Shown: positions 12,461 to 25,100 of the stretch, in pieces | Layout of the letters: every line of letters starts with the position of its first letter | Position numbering within the stretch: position 1 is the stretch's first letter | NCBI GenBank assembly: GCA_003342895.1 | Contig: PTFA01000273.1 | Span: 1,125,846-1,189,845 of the forward strand | Length of the DNA stretch: 64,000 nt | Origin: Casuarius casuarius | Taxonomy: Eukaryota > Chordata > Aves > Casuariiformes > Casuariidae | Direction of reading: 5' to 3' | Program-made: the position numbers and the translations under genes | The notes under the pieces: generated by a model | What the model was told of the DNA's origin: nothing | The model's database searches: none | Seen by the model: only the letters and a program-made list of their open reading frames with translations

Positions 12461-13679
12461 TCCACAACATTGTGGTATTTTTCCTGTATTTTTGAAGACG
12501 TTACAGAAAACAATATTCTAGGCTGACATTAACATTTTATTATAGTATGTTTCACAGGTTGTTGTATATTTGCTTTTGTGGTGAAATGGCATTAAAAACT
12601 GCATGAAATCCTTACAGAGAGAGAACTTAAAAGTTGCTTGTTACAGAAGTATTGGATCAAATTGCTTGTTGGAAAAGAAACTCTCTCGGGAGGAGTAAAT
12701 TTTGTGAATTCATACAAAAATGAAGAGGCAAAAAATTAACACCTCTGAGTAGTTTTGTGTATATTATCTGTTCAGCATATGTTAGCATAGCTCCTGATTT
12801 CGCTGCAGTTTCCCCCTACTTTCCTGATGCTTCCAAATGCTTTACTGAAGTAAGTAATAGATAGCAGTTTCCATTAAAGAGAAAACAGGCATGTATTACT
12901 ATTCTAGATGTTCCTTTCAGCTGTAAGTTTCTTAAGGGAGGGAGAAAAACCCTATACCCATAACTATGCCTCCCTCCAAAATGAAGGACCGGATTTTGAA
13001 AATCCTTAGAGGAATGACACATTTTGCATATGTGAATAGTCGGATCGAAACGTTGTTGACAGGGTAGGAGGCATACATTAATTATACATGGTTTAACATT
13101 CAACGCAAGTGACCCATCTCAGTGTCAAATATCAACCAGTGTTGATAGTGGGGAAAAGGAATGTCTTTGAGCTCCAAGACAGTTTAGGACATGTATTTCC
13201 AAAACACATAAAAATAAATAATGCAAGTGTACTTAAAAACAGTTCAGCTGAAAGACATATTTTTAGAAAAGTAAATTAAATATGAAAAGCAGTCACCATT
13301 GCATAAATAAAATACATAATGGGCAAACAGTGGGTACAGCATTTATTGTACTTGGGAGCTAGAATGTATATAATATAAATGAAGACTTCTCTCTGCTCTC
13401 TGAGAACTTTCTGTTCCACTTGTCAGAATAGTCTCGAAGCACTAGTGCAGCTCTTCTTGGGGACCTCTGCTGCTGAAGAGGCTCGGTCAGAACTTGCCCT
13501 TTGGATGTTTACTTCAGCCGAAGTTCTTCCAGTAAAAATGATGTAATGAGTTCTTTTTAACACTCATCAGTCTTTGCTCTCTCCATCTCGTATTTCAAAT
13601 AGTCTCTCCCCTCTATACTCATGGCAACCACCATTTTAAAAGATAAATATTAATTGGCTTTAGAGCAGCTCAGTCCTTG
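12461..13679. other. AT-rich stretch, no gene seen
   Basis: No repeat family, RNA gene or convincing exon was recognised. A 95-codon minus-strand frame (12816-13103) has no recognisable features. Confidence 0.6.
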
Positions 13680-13774
13680 TACTCCTTTCTTTTTCTTCCA
13701 CTCTCCACAAAGAACCCCTTTCCTTTCTATTTCTTTTTTTCTTTTCTTTAACAGATTCTGTCTTCAGCATCAAG
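13680..13774 (+). other. Long polypyrimidine tract ending in a splice-acceptor-like site
   Basis: About 75 nt are dominated by C and T and end in TTTCTTTAACAG at 13754, a near-ideal vertebrate 3' splice site. Twenty nt later CAAG is followed by GTACCT, a usable donor, so 13755-13774 could be a 20-nt cryptic exon. The size is not a multiple of three. The pyrimidine tract may simply be low-complexity sequence. Confidence 0.2.
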
Positions 13775-16700
13775 GTACCTGTCATCTCTACTTGATCTTA
13801 TGATCCATTTTTCTCTTTCAGGCTTTCAATGCCAACCTTGCACGTAAAAGCTAACACTCCAAATATTTCAGTTACTCGTTACTATTTTCATTAAATTTAT
13901 TGTCAGAATAGCTTAAAGGTGCAATTCTTACTCAAGCAATAACGTACTTGAAAGCATTGCACCAAATTCAGCCTTTGCAGACTTCTGTTAGTTATAACTC
14001 TATTAATTTCAGAAGAAGTGCACCTTTACCTATTGGTCCACTTATTTTCAGTAAAAGATTTTCTCTGAGTCAAAAGTAAGGACTCTGGGATCCTGTTTTT
14101 GGATTTCTTATTAACTAAGAGTCAAGCAACCAATCTTTCTATATTTCTGCTGAACAAATTATTTACCTGATGCAATTCACCATCATGCTGAGGACCAGTT
14201 CAATATAAATGCACCACATATTTAGTTGTTTTTCTCAACATTTATGTTCAGAAATGTTATGAAACATTTATGAACATTTAAGTTTATACACATCAGCAAA
14301 CCTACTCAGTTTGAAAAAAGCTTCTTACTCATACAAAAATAAGTAGATGCTTAAGTGTTTGCAGGAACAAGTTTTAATTTCTCTCCATGGGTACTGGACA
14401 GGTCCTCTGCATGGGGATGAACTTCACTCAGAAGAACGATTAATAACAGCAATGCACTCTGCAGGAAAGTATATCCACTCCAGGAAAATTAGTTAAAATC
14501 ATGTTGTAGCTGTAGTCTGATCAGTGACATGCAAATCCTCAAATCTCCTGGGGTATATTATATTATACCATACTGTCTCTAAGTGTTTTACAACAACCAA
14601 TCATTTTCATGAAATATGTAGAACACGGCAAGATTGTTCCACTTAATGAGAGGTTACTATTTTAATTCATTTCCCCCCAAATGTATTGCCCACATCTCCC
14701 GTTTAAAATGTGTTTCCAGTCATCTAAAAGATTTATATGCTTCTGGATCTGGTTGTTGTATTATTTTGTCTTACTTCCAGTGTGATGATCCTCCACAAAT
14801 CTGGCTATAATCAAGAGAAATCTCAGAACTATTTTTTGCTTACCCTCTTCTAATTTGGGAAATTATTCGTATCTGCAAATGCACAAATGAATAAATCTGC
14901 ATACTCTGCTTTAATATTGTATCTCGATGTGACCGTTTTCATGATATCAGTATGTTGATCTTTCATCATTTCTTTAGAAACTCTTTAATTGCCTTTTAGA
15001 ATCTGAATTACAATATTTAACATTCTTTGGTTGTGGCAGACATGTCGTAGGACTGGTTCCAAAATTAACTGAATGCAATGGAAAGACTTCCATGGGCCTC
15101 AAGAGAGGGTTTGAATCAAGCCCTTAAAGAATACCAGAAATTAATTAAAAAAGAGTTTGCTATTTCACATCCATGCCAGAAGTCTTTGTCCAAATAATAG
15201 TTTTCCAAGTGTTCTGTTATTAAAACCTAAAACCATTGTACCTATTTTCCCTAGATAAACTAATCATTCATTTAATATTATTTCTTTCTAATACTTTCCT
15301 CAAAGATAAATTAATCAGAGTGAATTTTTAATGCTGCATCTTGCTTTTTTTTTAAAATGGTACTAGAACACTTCTACCATTTTGCAGCATTTGTAATTTT
15401 GTCTCCTCCTTAAAACTACTGTTAATAACAATGTAAGATATGACCAGTTTCTTTTGATGAACTGCCATTTAATTGTGTCTAAGCCTGCCTTTATATCCAG
15501 AGAAGGGATTACATGATACTCTGTGCCTGTTTCTCACTAAATAATGGATGGATATGCAAAATTTGCAGTTTTGTTGTTCTGGAGTTAAGCTATATGACAT
15601 ACTACGCTTTATGGGCTGATTGCATAAAGAATAGAGGAGGTTTCAGGTTATATGGTAGGAAGCTATCATTAAATTCTGACTTGTATTTCTTCTTGAGGAA
15701 TTCTTGAAGTTAGATGTTGGAATATATTGACTGATTCTTCCAGTTATCTAAAAATTGTATGTATCAAGACATCTGAACCTACAGCTGTCCATACTTGTAT
15801 GGACTGACATGCATGGAATACTGGTTATTTCATCTGAAGAATGATAATTCATGTGAAAACATCAACATAGAACATAACCATATATAATAACATGGCATAC
15901 ATAGAAATATATAAACACATGTACAGAACTATCATACAAGATATCGCATTTTAGTTTGGCAGACTAGCAGAATTTCCATACCTCTACATGAACAGCAAAT
16001 AAAGAGAATATAAGTTATTGACATATAACAATATTGATGAAGTCATTTATTACACCCCATCTCGTCATATATTTTCTTATTCAAACCAATGTGCTACTTT
16101 TAATTAAGAGAGAATTTGAAGTTTTTCCATGTGGTAGCTTATTGTTGCTGTGAGGCTATTTTGTGATCAGGAGGACCTTGTTTTTAATAAACAGAAATTG
16201 AGTCTAGTTAAATGGAAATGACTGTGGGAAATGGAGACATTTCAAAGCATGCCCATGATAACCATAAGCAATGCCCTCTGTGTCCAGTTGATGATGCAGA
16301 AAGGAGATGCAGAAATGACTGCAGATGCAGAAAAGGATTGTATACTTTTTCAGTGTGTATAGTATATAAAAGAAGATCATTTGTAGACAATTTGGAAACA
16401 GATTGGTACTGCCCAGTGAGGTAAGAGGGACAATATTAGTTGTTCTGTGTGTATCAAAAATGAGTCCAAAGTCACAAAATTAAGGATTGCCTTTCCTCAG
16501 AAGTTAGTGGGCATTTCAGATTACCTGTTCCTTTCAAGTCATTTAGTCGTGACACAGTATTTTGCTTTCTTACATGAACATAGACTCAGAGTGTGCAACA
16601 TTATTAGCTCATTGTTTAAATAACCTATATGAAGACTATCAAGGTTGCATAAAAAGAATTCAGCACTAAAAGCTGAAAAAATGCCAAGGTTCTCATCCAA

Positions 16701-19700
16701 CACAGGCCTTTAACTGCATCCCTTTGCTATATATGGTTAGTGTTTTACAATAGTAACAGCCAGGACACACAAAATGGAACTAACAAGATTTGTGATCAGT
16801 CATATTGCTTTTCATTCATTTCTTTCCTTTTCTTATTCTGAATTCTAGGGTATATACAAAAGAATTTCAATACAATGTTATCTACTATCTCTTAAAGACT
16901 GCAATGTCTTTAAGATTTCTTTAAGTATTTCAAATACAATATTCAAATTCAAATATTTCAATATAAAAAAGAAAACCATGAAGGCTCTTTAAGTAGAAGA
17001 CAAGATATTGAATAATTTTGATATAGTTAGATAGTAGTGGAACATGACATTATATAACACATGTTAACATACTGAGACATCACAGCAAGTTAAGTATGCA
17101 TCACCAGGTAAATATCCATCACACTACAGATTTATTACTAATATCTGAATCACAGTCGCAAAGGGATGTTCATCATAACAGAACCCTCCTTACTAAAACT
17201 GCTTTAGCTAATACTTCCATACCAATGAATAAGTAGATGGGATTCATATGAATGACAATAACATAGCAGCAGACACTTCCTACTTCCTTTGTTGAGAAGG
17301 GATTCCTTCTAGTGGGTGCTTAAAAAAATCTCAGAGATTCCAGTAAAAGAATATTTAGGCCTTTGTTATGAAATGGTCTGAAAGCTTGCATAGGCAGGAT
17401 GCAAGAACCTTGACAAGTGAAAGCAGTGATTTTTGTACATGTATAGTACTAATAAAATTTTATCAAAAAATGGTTGTTTCCAAACATGTATATACAAGTA
17501 TGATAACAGTGCATTAAAATACAGTTCTACCATCTTAATTTTCATATCTCTCAGGTAATGACATACTATATACACCTAGAGTACTACTGTGCAATATTGA
17601 ATTCTGCCATTTATCTTTAGCTGGGAATAGGTAAAACACTGAATGTTATTAAAATTACCAAAGGAATCCTCTTAGTTGTTCCCAAGAGGTAATTTTGATC
17701 CAGGAAATAAAACTAAGCTTGTATTCAGAGTTGCTAAGGAATGAAATAAGACTGTTGTAAAGGCAAAATAACATCTGAAAATTCCTGACAGATCATCCAA
17801 AGGTTCATACAGTCTGATCTTCCTTTTGGCTTAGTGTTACTAGAGACGAAAAATGACATCAGTGGTGTGAATATACACATACTGTTGCTAAGGGCTGATG
17901 CTGTTGCCAGGTGAAAATGGCCTGTATTAACCTGCCACGAATATCTAAATATGTTGATAGAAGTGTGCTGTTAAGAGATAGGAGAAACATGTCTTGGAAA
18001 ATTGGATGATCTATTATTTCTTATCCACCATATAACAGTGAAGTGACTTGCTTACTCTTTGTGCACACAGACTCTAACTCATAAAAGTATCAGTAAAGTA
18101 ACTGACTGAATAATGATGGCACTATTAAATGATCATCGTGTTCTGGAGAATATAAATCTTAACTGTGTATTCAATAGAAGCTATCAAATAGTTACTAAGG
18201 GATATAACTGAAGTCAGTTGATAGCCCTTCACATAGTTCAAACAAGCAAAGATAGATGATCATTGTCCCTTCACCTTTGAAATGGATTCTTTCAGACTGT
18301 TCTTTATTCTTTAATACTATCATATCTGAGTACCATTATCTCAAAAGCAACTAAAAATATGGTTCAAGTAAAATAAAGAAATAGATACTTTGAATGCAAT
18401 TGAACAAGTTCTTTAATTGCTGTGTGTCACATGCATAACTGACATTATTTCCAAGGTGCTAGTTAAATAGCAGTATAATACCTTTTGGGAAATTTGCATA
18501 GTGTTGCCAATAATGCTTTGTAGTATAATCTTGCTTGTAAAATCTTGTCAGTCTTAGTCATTTCAGGGAGCAGCTCCTTACTTATAAATCAAATTAGGTA
18601 GAGAAAGGAGACCAGCAGAAGCCACTACACAAAAATATCCACATAGGAGAGCTAGAAAAACAATTTTAGTATCCATCCTGACTTGATAGAAAATATTACA
18701 GTATGCTACCAGCATATAACTATTGCCTTCCATTCATCATTATTGTGTAAAAAGCTTTGACCTACAATATGCTACAGAAAAAAATGACTGTATTGAGATG
18801 AAATTATAAATTTAAAGAAAATAAGTATACACAAGGGAATGGGATGGCCAGGTTGTAGCATTTAGCCCAGAAGTTTTTTTCCTGTCCTGGGACTCTTCGT
18901 CAAAGCCATTCTGCCATCTCTTACCCCTTCCGCAGCAGCTTTGTTCCTGTTTTTGCCAGACTTTAAGAGATACTTGTAGAGAGTCACTTAAGACTATGAT
19001 CTCTAAAAAACATCTGCCTGCTGTTCTATCTGAGCTCAGAGGTAACCACTGAAGTTACTAAAGCTAAAGAAGCACATGACTGCTCTTGTGTTGTGGCAGC
19101 TTGTGTCTGAATGCTTAGATTTGATTGACACATTATTTCTTCTCTGCACCCCAATCTATTTTCTGCCTCACTAGGCTTACAAACTCTGCATAAATTCTCC
19201 CTCTCAGCTTGTGCTGTAATCCTATGGACACACTGTTTTTCCTGTTCATTCCTTCAGCCAGTAAGTGCCAGCTGTTGGGTCCTAGAAACAATTTTATTTA
19301 GGTGAAGAAAAAAAAAAGTGGTTAATCAGAAGGCTGTGAAAACGACAGAAACCTTGTGACTGTTCTGAAATATTTGAGCGAGAGTGTTTGATTCAAGTAA
19401 AGGAAATTATTGTGGCTTCCATCAATCAATGTACAAAATAACTTTGACTAGATAAGTTTATTGAAGAAAGATAAAACTCTGAGTGCACTCAGTCTGTAAA
19501 CTAATCCATTTCTGATTGTTCTGTTATGCATGAAACAGAGGTCATGCTGAGAAATGAAAAAACTGGAATGAACATAAATTAATTATCTTAATATATTCTG
19601 CCACATTGCACCCATCAAAAATATCCTCATTTTTAATGGGAAATGCACAACACCCCTTTCCTACCCCTTTCCTGTTTTTACAGATTATAAAATATGCTTG

Positions 19701-19801
19701 CATTTTCAAAAAACAAAAAGAGATAAAAGAAAAAAAATGTAAAATGTTTTCACAGAGGACAATTAATATGTACATATGTAACTAACAGTGAGTAACAATT
19801 T
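13775..19801. other. Long AT-rich stretch without recognisable genes
   Basis: No coding sequence is supported. At 13918-14092 there is a weak suggestion of an old amniote fold-back repeat. A decamer (gatgcagaaa) occurs three times at about 16292-16337. A perfect 8-bp inverted repeat lies at 15787-15804. Open frames such as 17366-17575 and 19542-19775 are chance-length. Confidence 0.6.
15787..15804. repeat. Perfect 8-bp inverted repeat, 2-nt centre
   Basis: GTCCATAC, two bases, then GTATGGAC. A small hairpin or chance palindrome; no terminator role is expected in vertebrate DNA. Confidence 0.6.
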
Positions 19802-19821
19802 GTATGGATTATGATCCATAC
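19802..19821. repeat. Perfect 8-bp inverted repeat, 4-nt loop
   Basis: GTATGGAT, TATG, ATCCATAC. It lies at the end of the long minus-strand open frame described next, overlapping its stop codon region. Confidence 0.65.
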
Positions 19822-20494
19822 TGATCCCAGGGAGCAGTGCCTCCAGGGAGTGATGGAGGAAGTGGACCTACGGAGAAGCACCAGGGAAGGAAGGTTAATC
19901 TTCGAGGTGAATTTGCAGTCTGTGACGCAGAACTTGACATTGTATAAACACCTATGATACTGAAGGTATTGGGAATATGAGGGTAGCACTGGATTAAAAT
20001 CCTCTCTTCCTCATCTTGCACATACTCTTTACCCCTTCCCAGCAGTAGCAGACGAATGGCAAATCTCACTGACATCCGTGCCAGCAGTGAATGCTTTAAC
20101 TGCATGTCACCTCCTGGCAAGGGATCCTCTGCATTTGCAGAAATGAGGACGGGATTCCACCTGTGCATAAGGTAAGTACGTAGCAGAAATGATAGTGCAC
20201 TTAAAGACTTAATCATGTTGTATCTGTTTGGGAGCTGATAGAAAAGTGCTGACAGGACTTCCAGGTGTGGAGGGTGTTGTCTTTCATGTTCATCACTGGC
20301 TGCTGCTCCATGATGACATGCTGGGTGGATGAGAGTGGCCTGCACCTCGTCTCGCCTTGTCCAAACCTTGCTATCCAGTGGTTGGAGTGAAGAACATACG
20401 CTGTCCTTTTTTCAGGCACAGGAAGTGCACCTAGGAGTTCATCCCTGTCAGTGTTTCTGCTTCGCCTGTAGCTATTTATCACGACCAAAGACAC
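19809..20494 (-). other. Unidentified open region: 178-codon frame plus overlapping 93-codon frame
   Basis: The frame 20345 to 19809 on the minus strand is open for 178 codons, the second longest in the window and outside the strongly GC-rich islands. A second frame (20494 to 20213) overlaps its first part. The 178-residue translation has a leucine-rich middle (LSALSFLLRTYL, FAIRLLLLGRGKE), a short acidic stretch (QDEEERI) and a proline-rich end (GPLPPSLPGG). It shows no catalytic motif or domain that I can name. The block is GC-richer than its neighbours. It could be a decayed retrocopy of an mRNA with one frameshift near 20300, a real single exon, or a non-coding transcript. There is no start-codon context, polyadenylation tract or direct-repeat flank to decide between these. 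Confidence 0.25.
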
Positions 20495-22263
20495 ATGGCA
20501 GATTTGCTATGGGACTTAAGGAGCAATTTTATTCTTGAGAAGTCAGCTCCATTTTTTCTCACTTGGAAATCACTTTTCTTTCTTGGAAACAGCTGATGCC
20601 TGAACAAAGATCAGAAGTGGAGCATGCAGAGAGGGAGTCTGAAGCATCCGGAAGGATGTTTTGAATTTGCTTTCTTTTTTGGAGACTTAGCGCTACAAGT
20701 CCAAACATAAAACTTGCTTTTGCAGTGCCAACATGCCAACAAGTCCAATAAACTGAACCACTTCAGGTAACATCTCTACATCCTTGTGATGTCTGGAGTC
20801 TGAAGATATGTAATTGTTATTTTATTTCCCAATCCATAGTGTACATGGACAACTGCCAGCTACTTCTCTTATTCTCAGAAATAAAGTCCTCCAAAAGAAA
20901 TAGGGCAGAGAAGGATAACACAGTCCTTCTGTGTTGGCTTGTATGGATCATTGGGCTAATCAAGGAATAAAGAAGTGTTGGTTTAAATCTGACATTGCTC
21001 TATCTTACTGTCAGAAAATAAGCAGACTTAAATATAGTACTCCTGCTCAACTGTGTTCCCCTTATCTGTCCTTGTTGTCCCTTATTATACCCTTATTGTC
21101 CTTATATGTGTGGCATTATGCATTATGCTCTTGTTATACGTAAATAACTAGCAGGCCTCACTCAAACTAACTTTACTGGAGCAACTACTTGGTGTGGTTG
21201 TTTATGGAACTAACAGTAGCACAGTAACAAAATCATGCTAATAACAGTATTACAGTGAATCCAGAAGTTTGCTGAAGAACAATACCGGAGATCCCAAAAG
21301 GTACAGTAGGATGAAAAACACATGGAATAATTTTGTGCTCGGAATAATTTTAGTATTTGTGTGGATAATTTTAATATTTAGTGGTCTGGACATATATTAG
21401 TAATTGGAAATAATTTTAGTATGTGTGGATTAGGCAGAATCATCACTATCATTTAATGAAAAAATTGACAGGATAGAGCTTGCAATAAATCAAACACTAT
21501 CTCATGTTCTACATGAGAGTACATTTACTTTACTAACAAGTTTCGGGTGACTTGAGATAAAAATGTAATATGGCCTACAAATTCATTTGGATTTTGGCCT
21601 CTGAGAAAGCCTGCGAGGATTCATTCAAGTAGCCAAAATCAGCACATATTGCCCCAGGTATTAAGCTAATTAGGAAAGCTAAACCAGGTCTTCTAGACAG
21701 GCCAGTCTGGATTTCCAAGGTTTTTGGGACCACGAACTTAGCCAAATCTCCAAGATGCATGTGGAAATTGCTTCATATTTTGGCACCTGCTTTTGTGCAC
21801 AGTTGCTTTTCCAGCTTCTTGCTTTAGTTCTTGGATGTCCTTTTAAAGCACTCAACACAGCAAACCTAAAGGATATCCATTGATAGACTTGATACATCTG
21901 TGCTGAACCAAGTAACATACTGAAAAATTAATATGCTTTGAGGTGACTGGATCATGCATATTACTGTGTGATAAAGAGATACATATGACATGTAAAGTGA
22001 AGTTTAGCAGTGGCTTTGGGAATATTTCCACTGATAGTAATGAGCTTAGGATCCTAAGGATCTGTCTCTCTGAAGTTACTGTTGAAAATGCAGTGTATTC
22101 ATGTCATTAGTATGACTGCAGATAGAGTATTTACAGGTAGCACCTCAATATAAAACATATTTGGCCTTTTGAACATCTATATCATTTTGGCACGCATCTC
22201 ATTAATAACTATTTCTTAACTTTTAGTTGTAATAATGAACTTCATTCTCTCTCTCTTTCTTAG
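20495..22263. other. AT-rich stretch with one local degenerate tandem repeat
   Basis: At about 21324-21427 a unit resembling ggaataattttagtat-tgtgt recurs three to four times with changes. Otherwise nothing is recognised until the branch-point-like CTTAAC and pyrimidine tract at 22216-22263, which lead into the microexon candidate. Confidence 0.6.
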
Positions 22264-22296
22264 GTTCCAACACATCACCCGCTGTGTCTCTAGCAG
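22264..22296 (+). other. Candidate 33-nt in-frame microexon
   Basis: The upstream sequence has a branch-point-like TTCTTAAC at about 22213-22220 and a TCTCTCTCTTTCTTAG acceptor ending at 22263. The downstream side has CAG followed by GTAAAT, a strong donor, at 22297. The exon is 33 nt, so including or skipping it keeps the frame. Of the three phases only two are open. In the phase with one base borrowed from the upstream exon, the peptide is SNTSPAVSLA between two split codons. That 1-1 phase is common in genes for extracellular and immunoglobulin-type proteins, and the serine/threonine/proline-rich peptide would suit a linker in a neuronal surface protein. I could not match it to a named gene. 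Chance occurrence is possible. Confidence 0.35.
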
Positions 22297-24814
22297 GTAA
22301 ATCCTAAGCTCTTCACTTTATGTTTATCACAACTGCCTGATAAAAATTATGTAGGGCTTTTGTATTGATGACATACTCCATGAACACTCAAAAAAAATTG
22401 CTCCATTCATTTAAGTTTTTTATCCAAATATCTGGAAACATGCTGGAGTCAGGATGTTTGCCTGATAGATATTAGAGGAAGGAACGTGCACCATGCGAAA
22501 TGGCATTCTAGCTGTGTCCTCCATCTTCAAAATACAAAATAGGAATCTTCCTCTGCTTTTTACCCATCCTTTCTAAGCCAGCTGTGGAGGAGCTCTGATA
22601 AGCTCCAGAATTAGAGCAAGGGGATATAGTGAAGAGGAGGATAGAGAGTTTTTTTGTACTCTTTTCAGAAAATAGGTGCTAATGAATGCATAGTGCTATG
22701 TTCTTCATTTCCCCAACACACTGAGAATTGTTCAGTTCTGATAAGAATCATCTGTACGTTTCAGACATGTGCATATCCTCTACCTTTACATATTCATCAA
22801 AATATATATGTACAAAACATCAAATAAATGACCAAACGTGTATGAAATAATACATTTTCCATAACAGGTGAAGATGCATTTCACAGAGACCTCCTTATAA
22901 TAAAAACAAAACAAAACCACACCTAACCCCTCTACCCTGCCAAACAATGAAAGGAAAACAATGAAAAAAAAAAAGAGAAGATATTCAAGGAAGCCTAAAA
23001 CAAAAAACCCTCTGGTTCTAAGAAATAAATGGGTACCATAGTAAAATATGGGCTAGATATATGATACACAAACAGAAGAGTTATGCAAAGTATACCAAAT
23101 GTGCCAGACCCTGGTACTTTTGAAATGCCAGAAAGGGCATATTTCCAAACGGACTGGCTTTCCAAGGAAACCATTATATAGGGAGTATCTATGTATATCA
23201 AAACAACCTGTGCATTATCTCACCTTAAATCATTGAAAGTGTCTTTAAAAAACAGATAAAATGAAAATATGTATTTTACAGTAGGATATTCATAAGATTG
23301 ACACTGTGACACTTATGACAGCAACATCAACAACCATTGCTTTCTAATAACTTCCATAAGAGTAGCCAAAACGATTAGTGCCATGGATTCAAAGAGGCAG
23401 ACTTTCATCCTGTAGGCATTATAACCTAATGCCATCTAGAACTGCAGGGTCTCTGAGCTCAAATTTGTGTAAATGTTTCCTGCTTGTAAGCAGAAAAAAT
23501 GTTTTTATGTTAAATTGCCAGAGCGCCATCCTCTCTTCCCCTTAATTCCTCTCCTACCATAGGATTTTACACTCAATTTATCAGGCAATTAAAACTCAAA
23601 TCAACAGTCACATAGCAATTATGTTATAAGGGGAATATATTGCAAACAAAGGCTTGATTAACTCCTCAACATGGCAGTAAAATCTGTAGCAGGGATCTGT
23701 ATATCAAACTGATAAGAAAACAAAACATTTTTTCTTGAATTTCTCTCTCTGAGGAACAGAGAAAGGGATGGTATTTACCTGGGAACAGTAACAAAATAAG
23801 AGATACTTCATGGCAGCAGGTAGCCAATTTCAAACCCTGGCCAGAATGACTAAAAGCCACCGCTACCTCATACCTGTTTTATTTCTTTAGACCTTAAAAT
23901 GAGTTGATGATCCAAGTATAGCTTCTTGTGCATAGTTTCTTACATTACAGAGTCACAGCTGACACTAGCTGGAATTTTTGTGCATAATTTCAAGAGAAGA
24001 CATAAATACAAATGTCAACAAGGCTTTTATTCATAGAGATGGTCACTCTCCAGACTTAATGCTTAGACAAAATATTTATGCTTTGCTTCTGGGTAAACTG
24101 TATATTTGATAACAAAGGTTGATAGTCTGACTTTTTTTACAGTGGCCTGATTGATCACTTTAAAATCAACCTTTGCACTGTTGTGTAATAGATTCCCCAC
24201 CAAATAAAGCTTGGGGCTCCATGCGTCACTTGTATAACCATATATAATTTATTCCATAGTTTCTTTAAGATGCTTTCCCGGCTACATGACATCTAATTTT
24301 TGTGGATTTTACATAGAGTAGAGCAGCTGCCCAGAGCAAGATGCGAAAAGCCCTAGTCTAAGCACTAGATATTGAAACAAGCTGTGCAAGTGAGTCTCAA
24401 AGGAAAACTGAAAATCAGGTGTTTAGTCTAGATCCATAGCAAATTATTTTAATATTAGACTTGTCATATCCCAGGTGCTGTTTTAATGGCTCAACTGGAA
24501 CTAAGGCCTATTGAGACCAAAATAATAATGAAATTTCTTAGTTTCAAGCTCAAATCTAAGCAATTTTTGCTTGTAAAAAGTTCTGTATGTCTGAACAAGA
24601 CAACTCTGTTCTAAGACCAAGAACCAACCAAGAACTGTCAGAGAACTGCAAAGGACAGAGAGGTACAGGGAGAATGGGAAAAAGGTACACATCCTGATTA
24701 TGCTTGGCTTCTTAAATACCAGCCTGAAATCTCTCTGATCTCCACTCCGAAAAGAATTGAGTCCAGCATGGACAAAGATTTTCCAAGAGCCATAAGGCCT
24801 TATCTAGACCTATG
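22297..24814. other. AT-rich stretch, no gene seen
   Basis: A-rich low-complexity patches occur at about 22900-22980. Nothing else could be assigned. If the microexon is real, this stretch is intron. Confidence 0.55.
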
Positions 24815-25100
24815 AGTAAGAATGAAACTGAATGGGAAAAGATGGATCAAAGCAGAGAGAAGAAAAACAGGATTAGCAGAGACAACTGGATAAAGGAGGG
24901 AAAGACTGGGAAAGATGAAAGAAAAAAACAAAAGAAAAAATAGAAAGAGGAAAAGAAATAATAAAAATGGAAGAAATTAAAGTGATCAAGCATTCCTGAA
25001 ATATGAGACTCCACTACAGATCAGTTGGAAAATAATGGAAGTAAGAAAAAGACAAAATGACAGAAAAGAAAGGAGAACAGAGAGAGAAAACTAAAATTGA
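24815..25100 (+). repeat. Purine-rich (A/G) low-complexity tract
   Basis: For nearly 300 nt the plus strand is dominated by A and G, with recurring gaaaga, agaaaa and ggaaag words, and few pyrimidines between about 24840 and 24985. It is a strand-asymmetric low-complexity region. It has no clean repeat unit and no coding potential. Confidence 0.6.

Noticed and set aside
13918..14092. Possible fold-back amniote repeat with similar inverted ends
   Set aside because: The ends resemble a known 'ttactcag...gagtaagga' pattern only loosely, and the internal symmetry typical of that element is not present.
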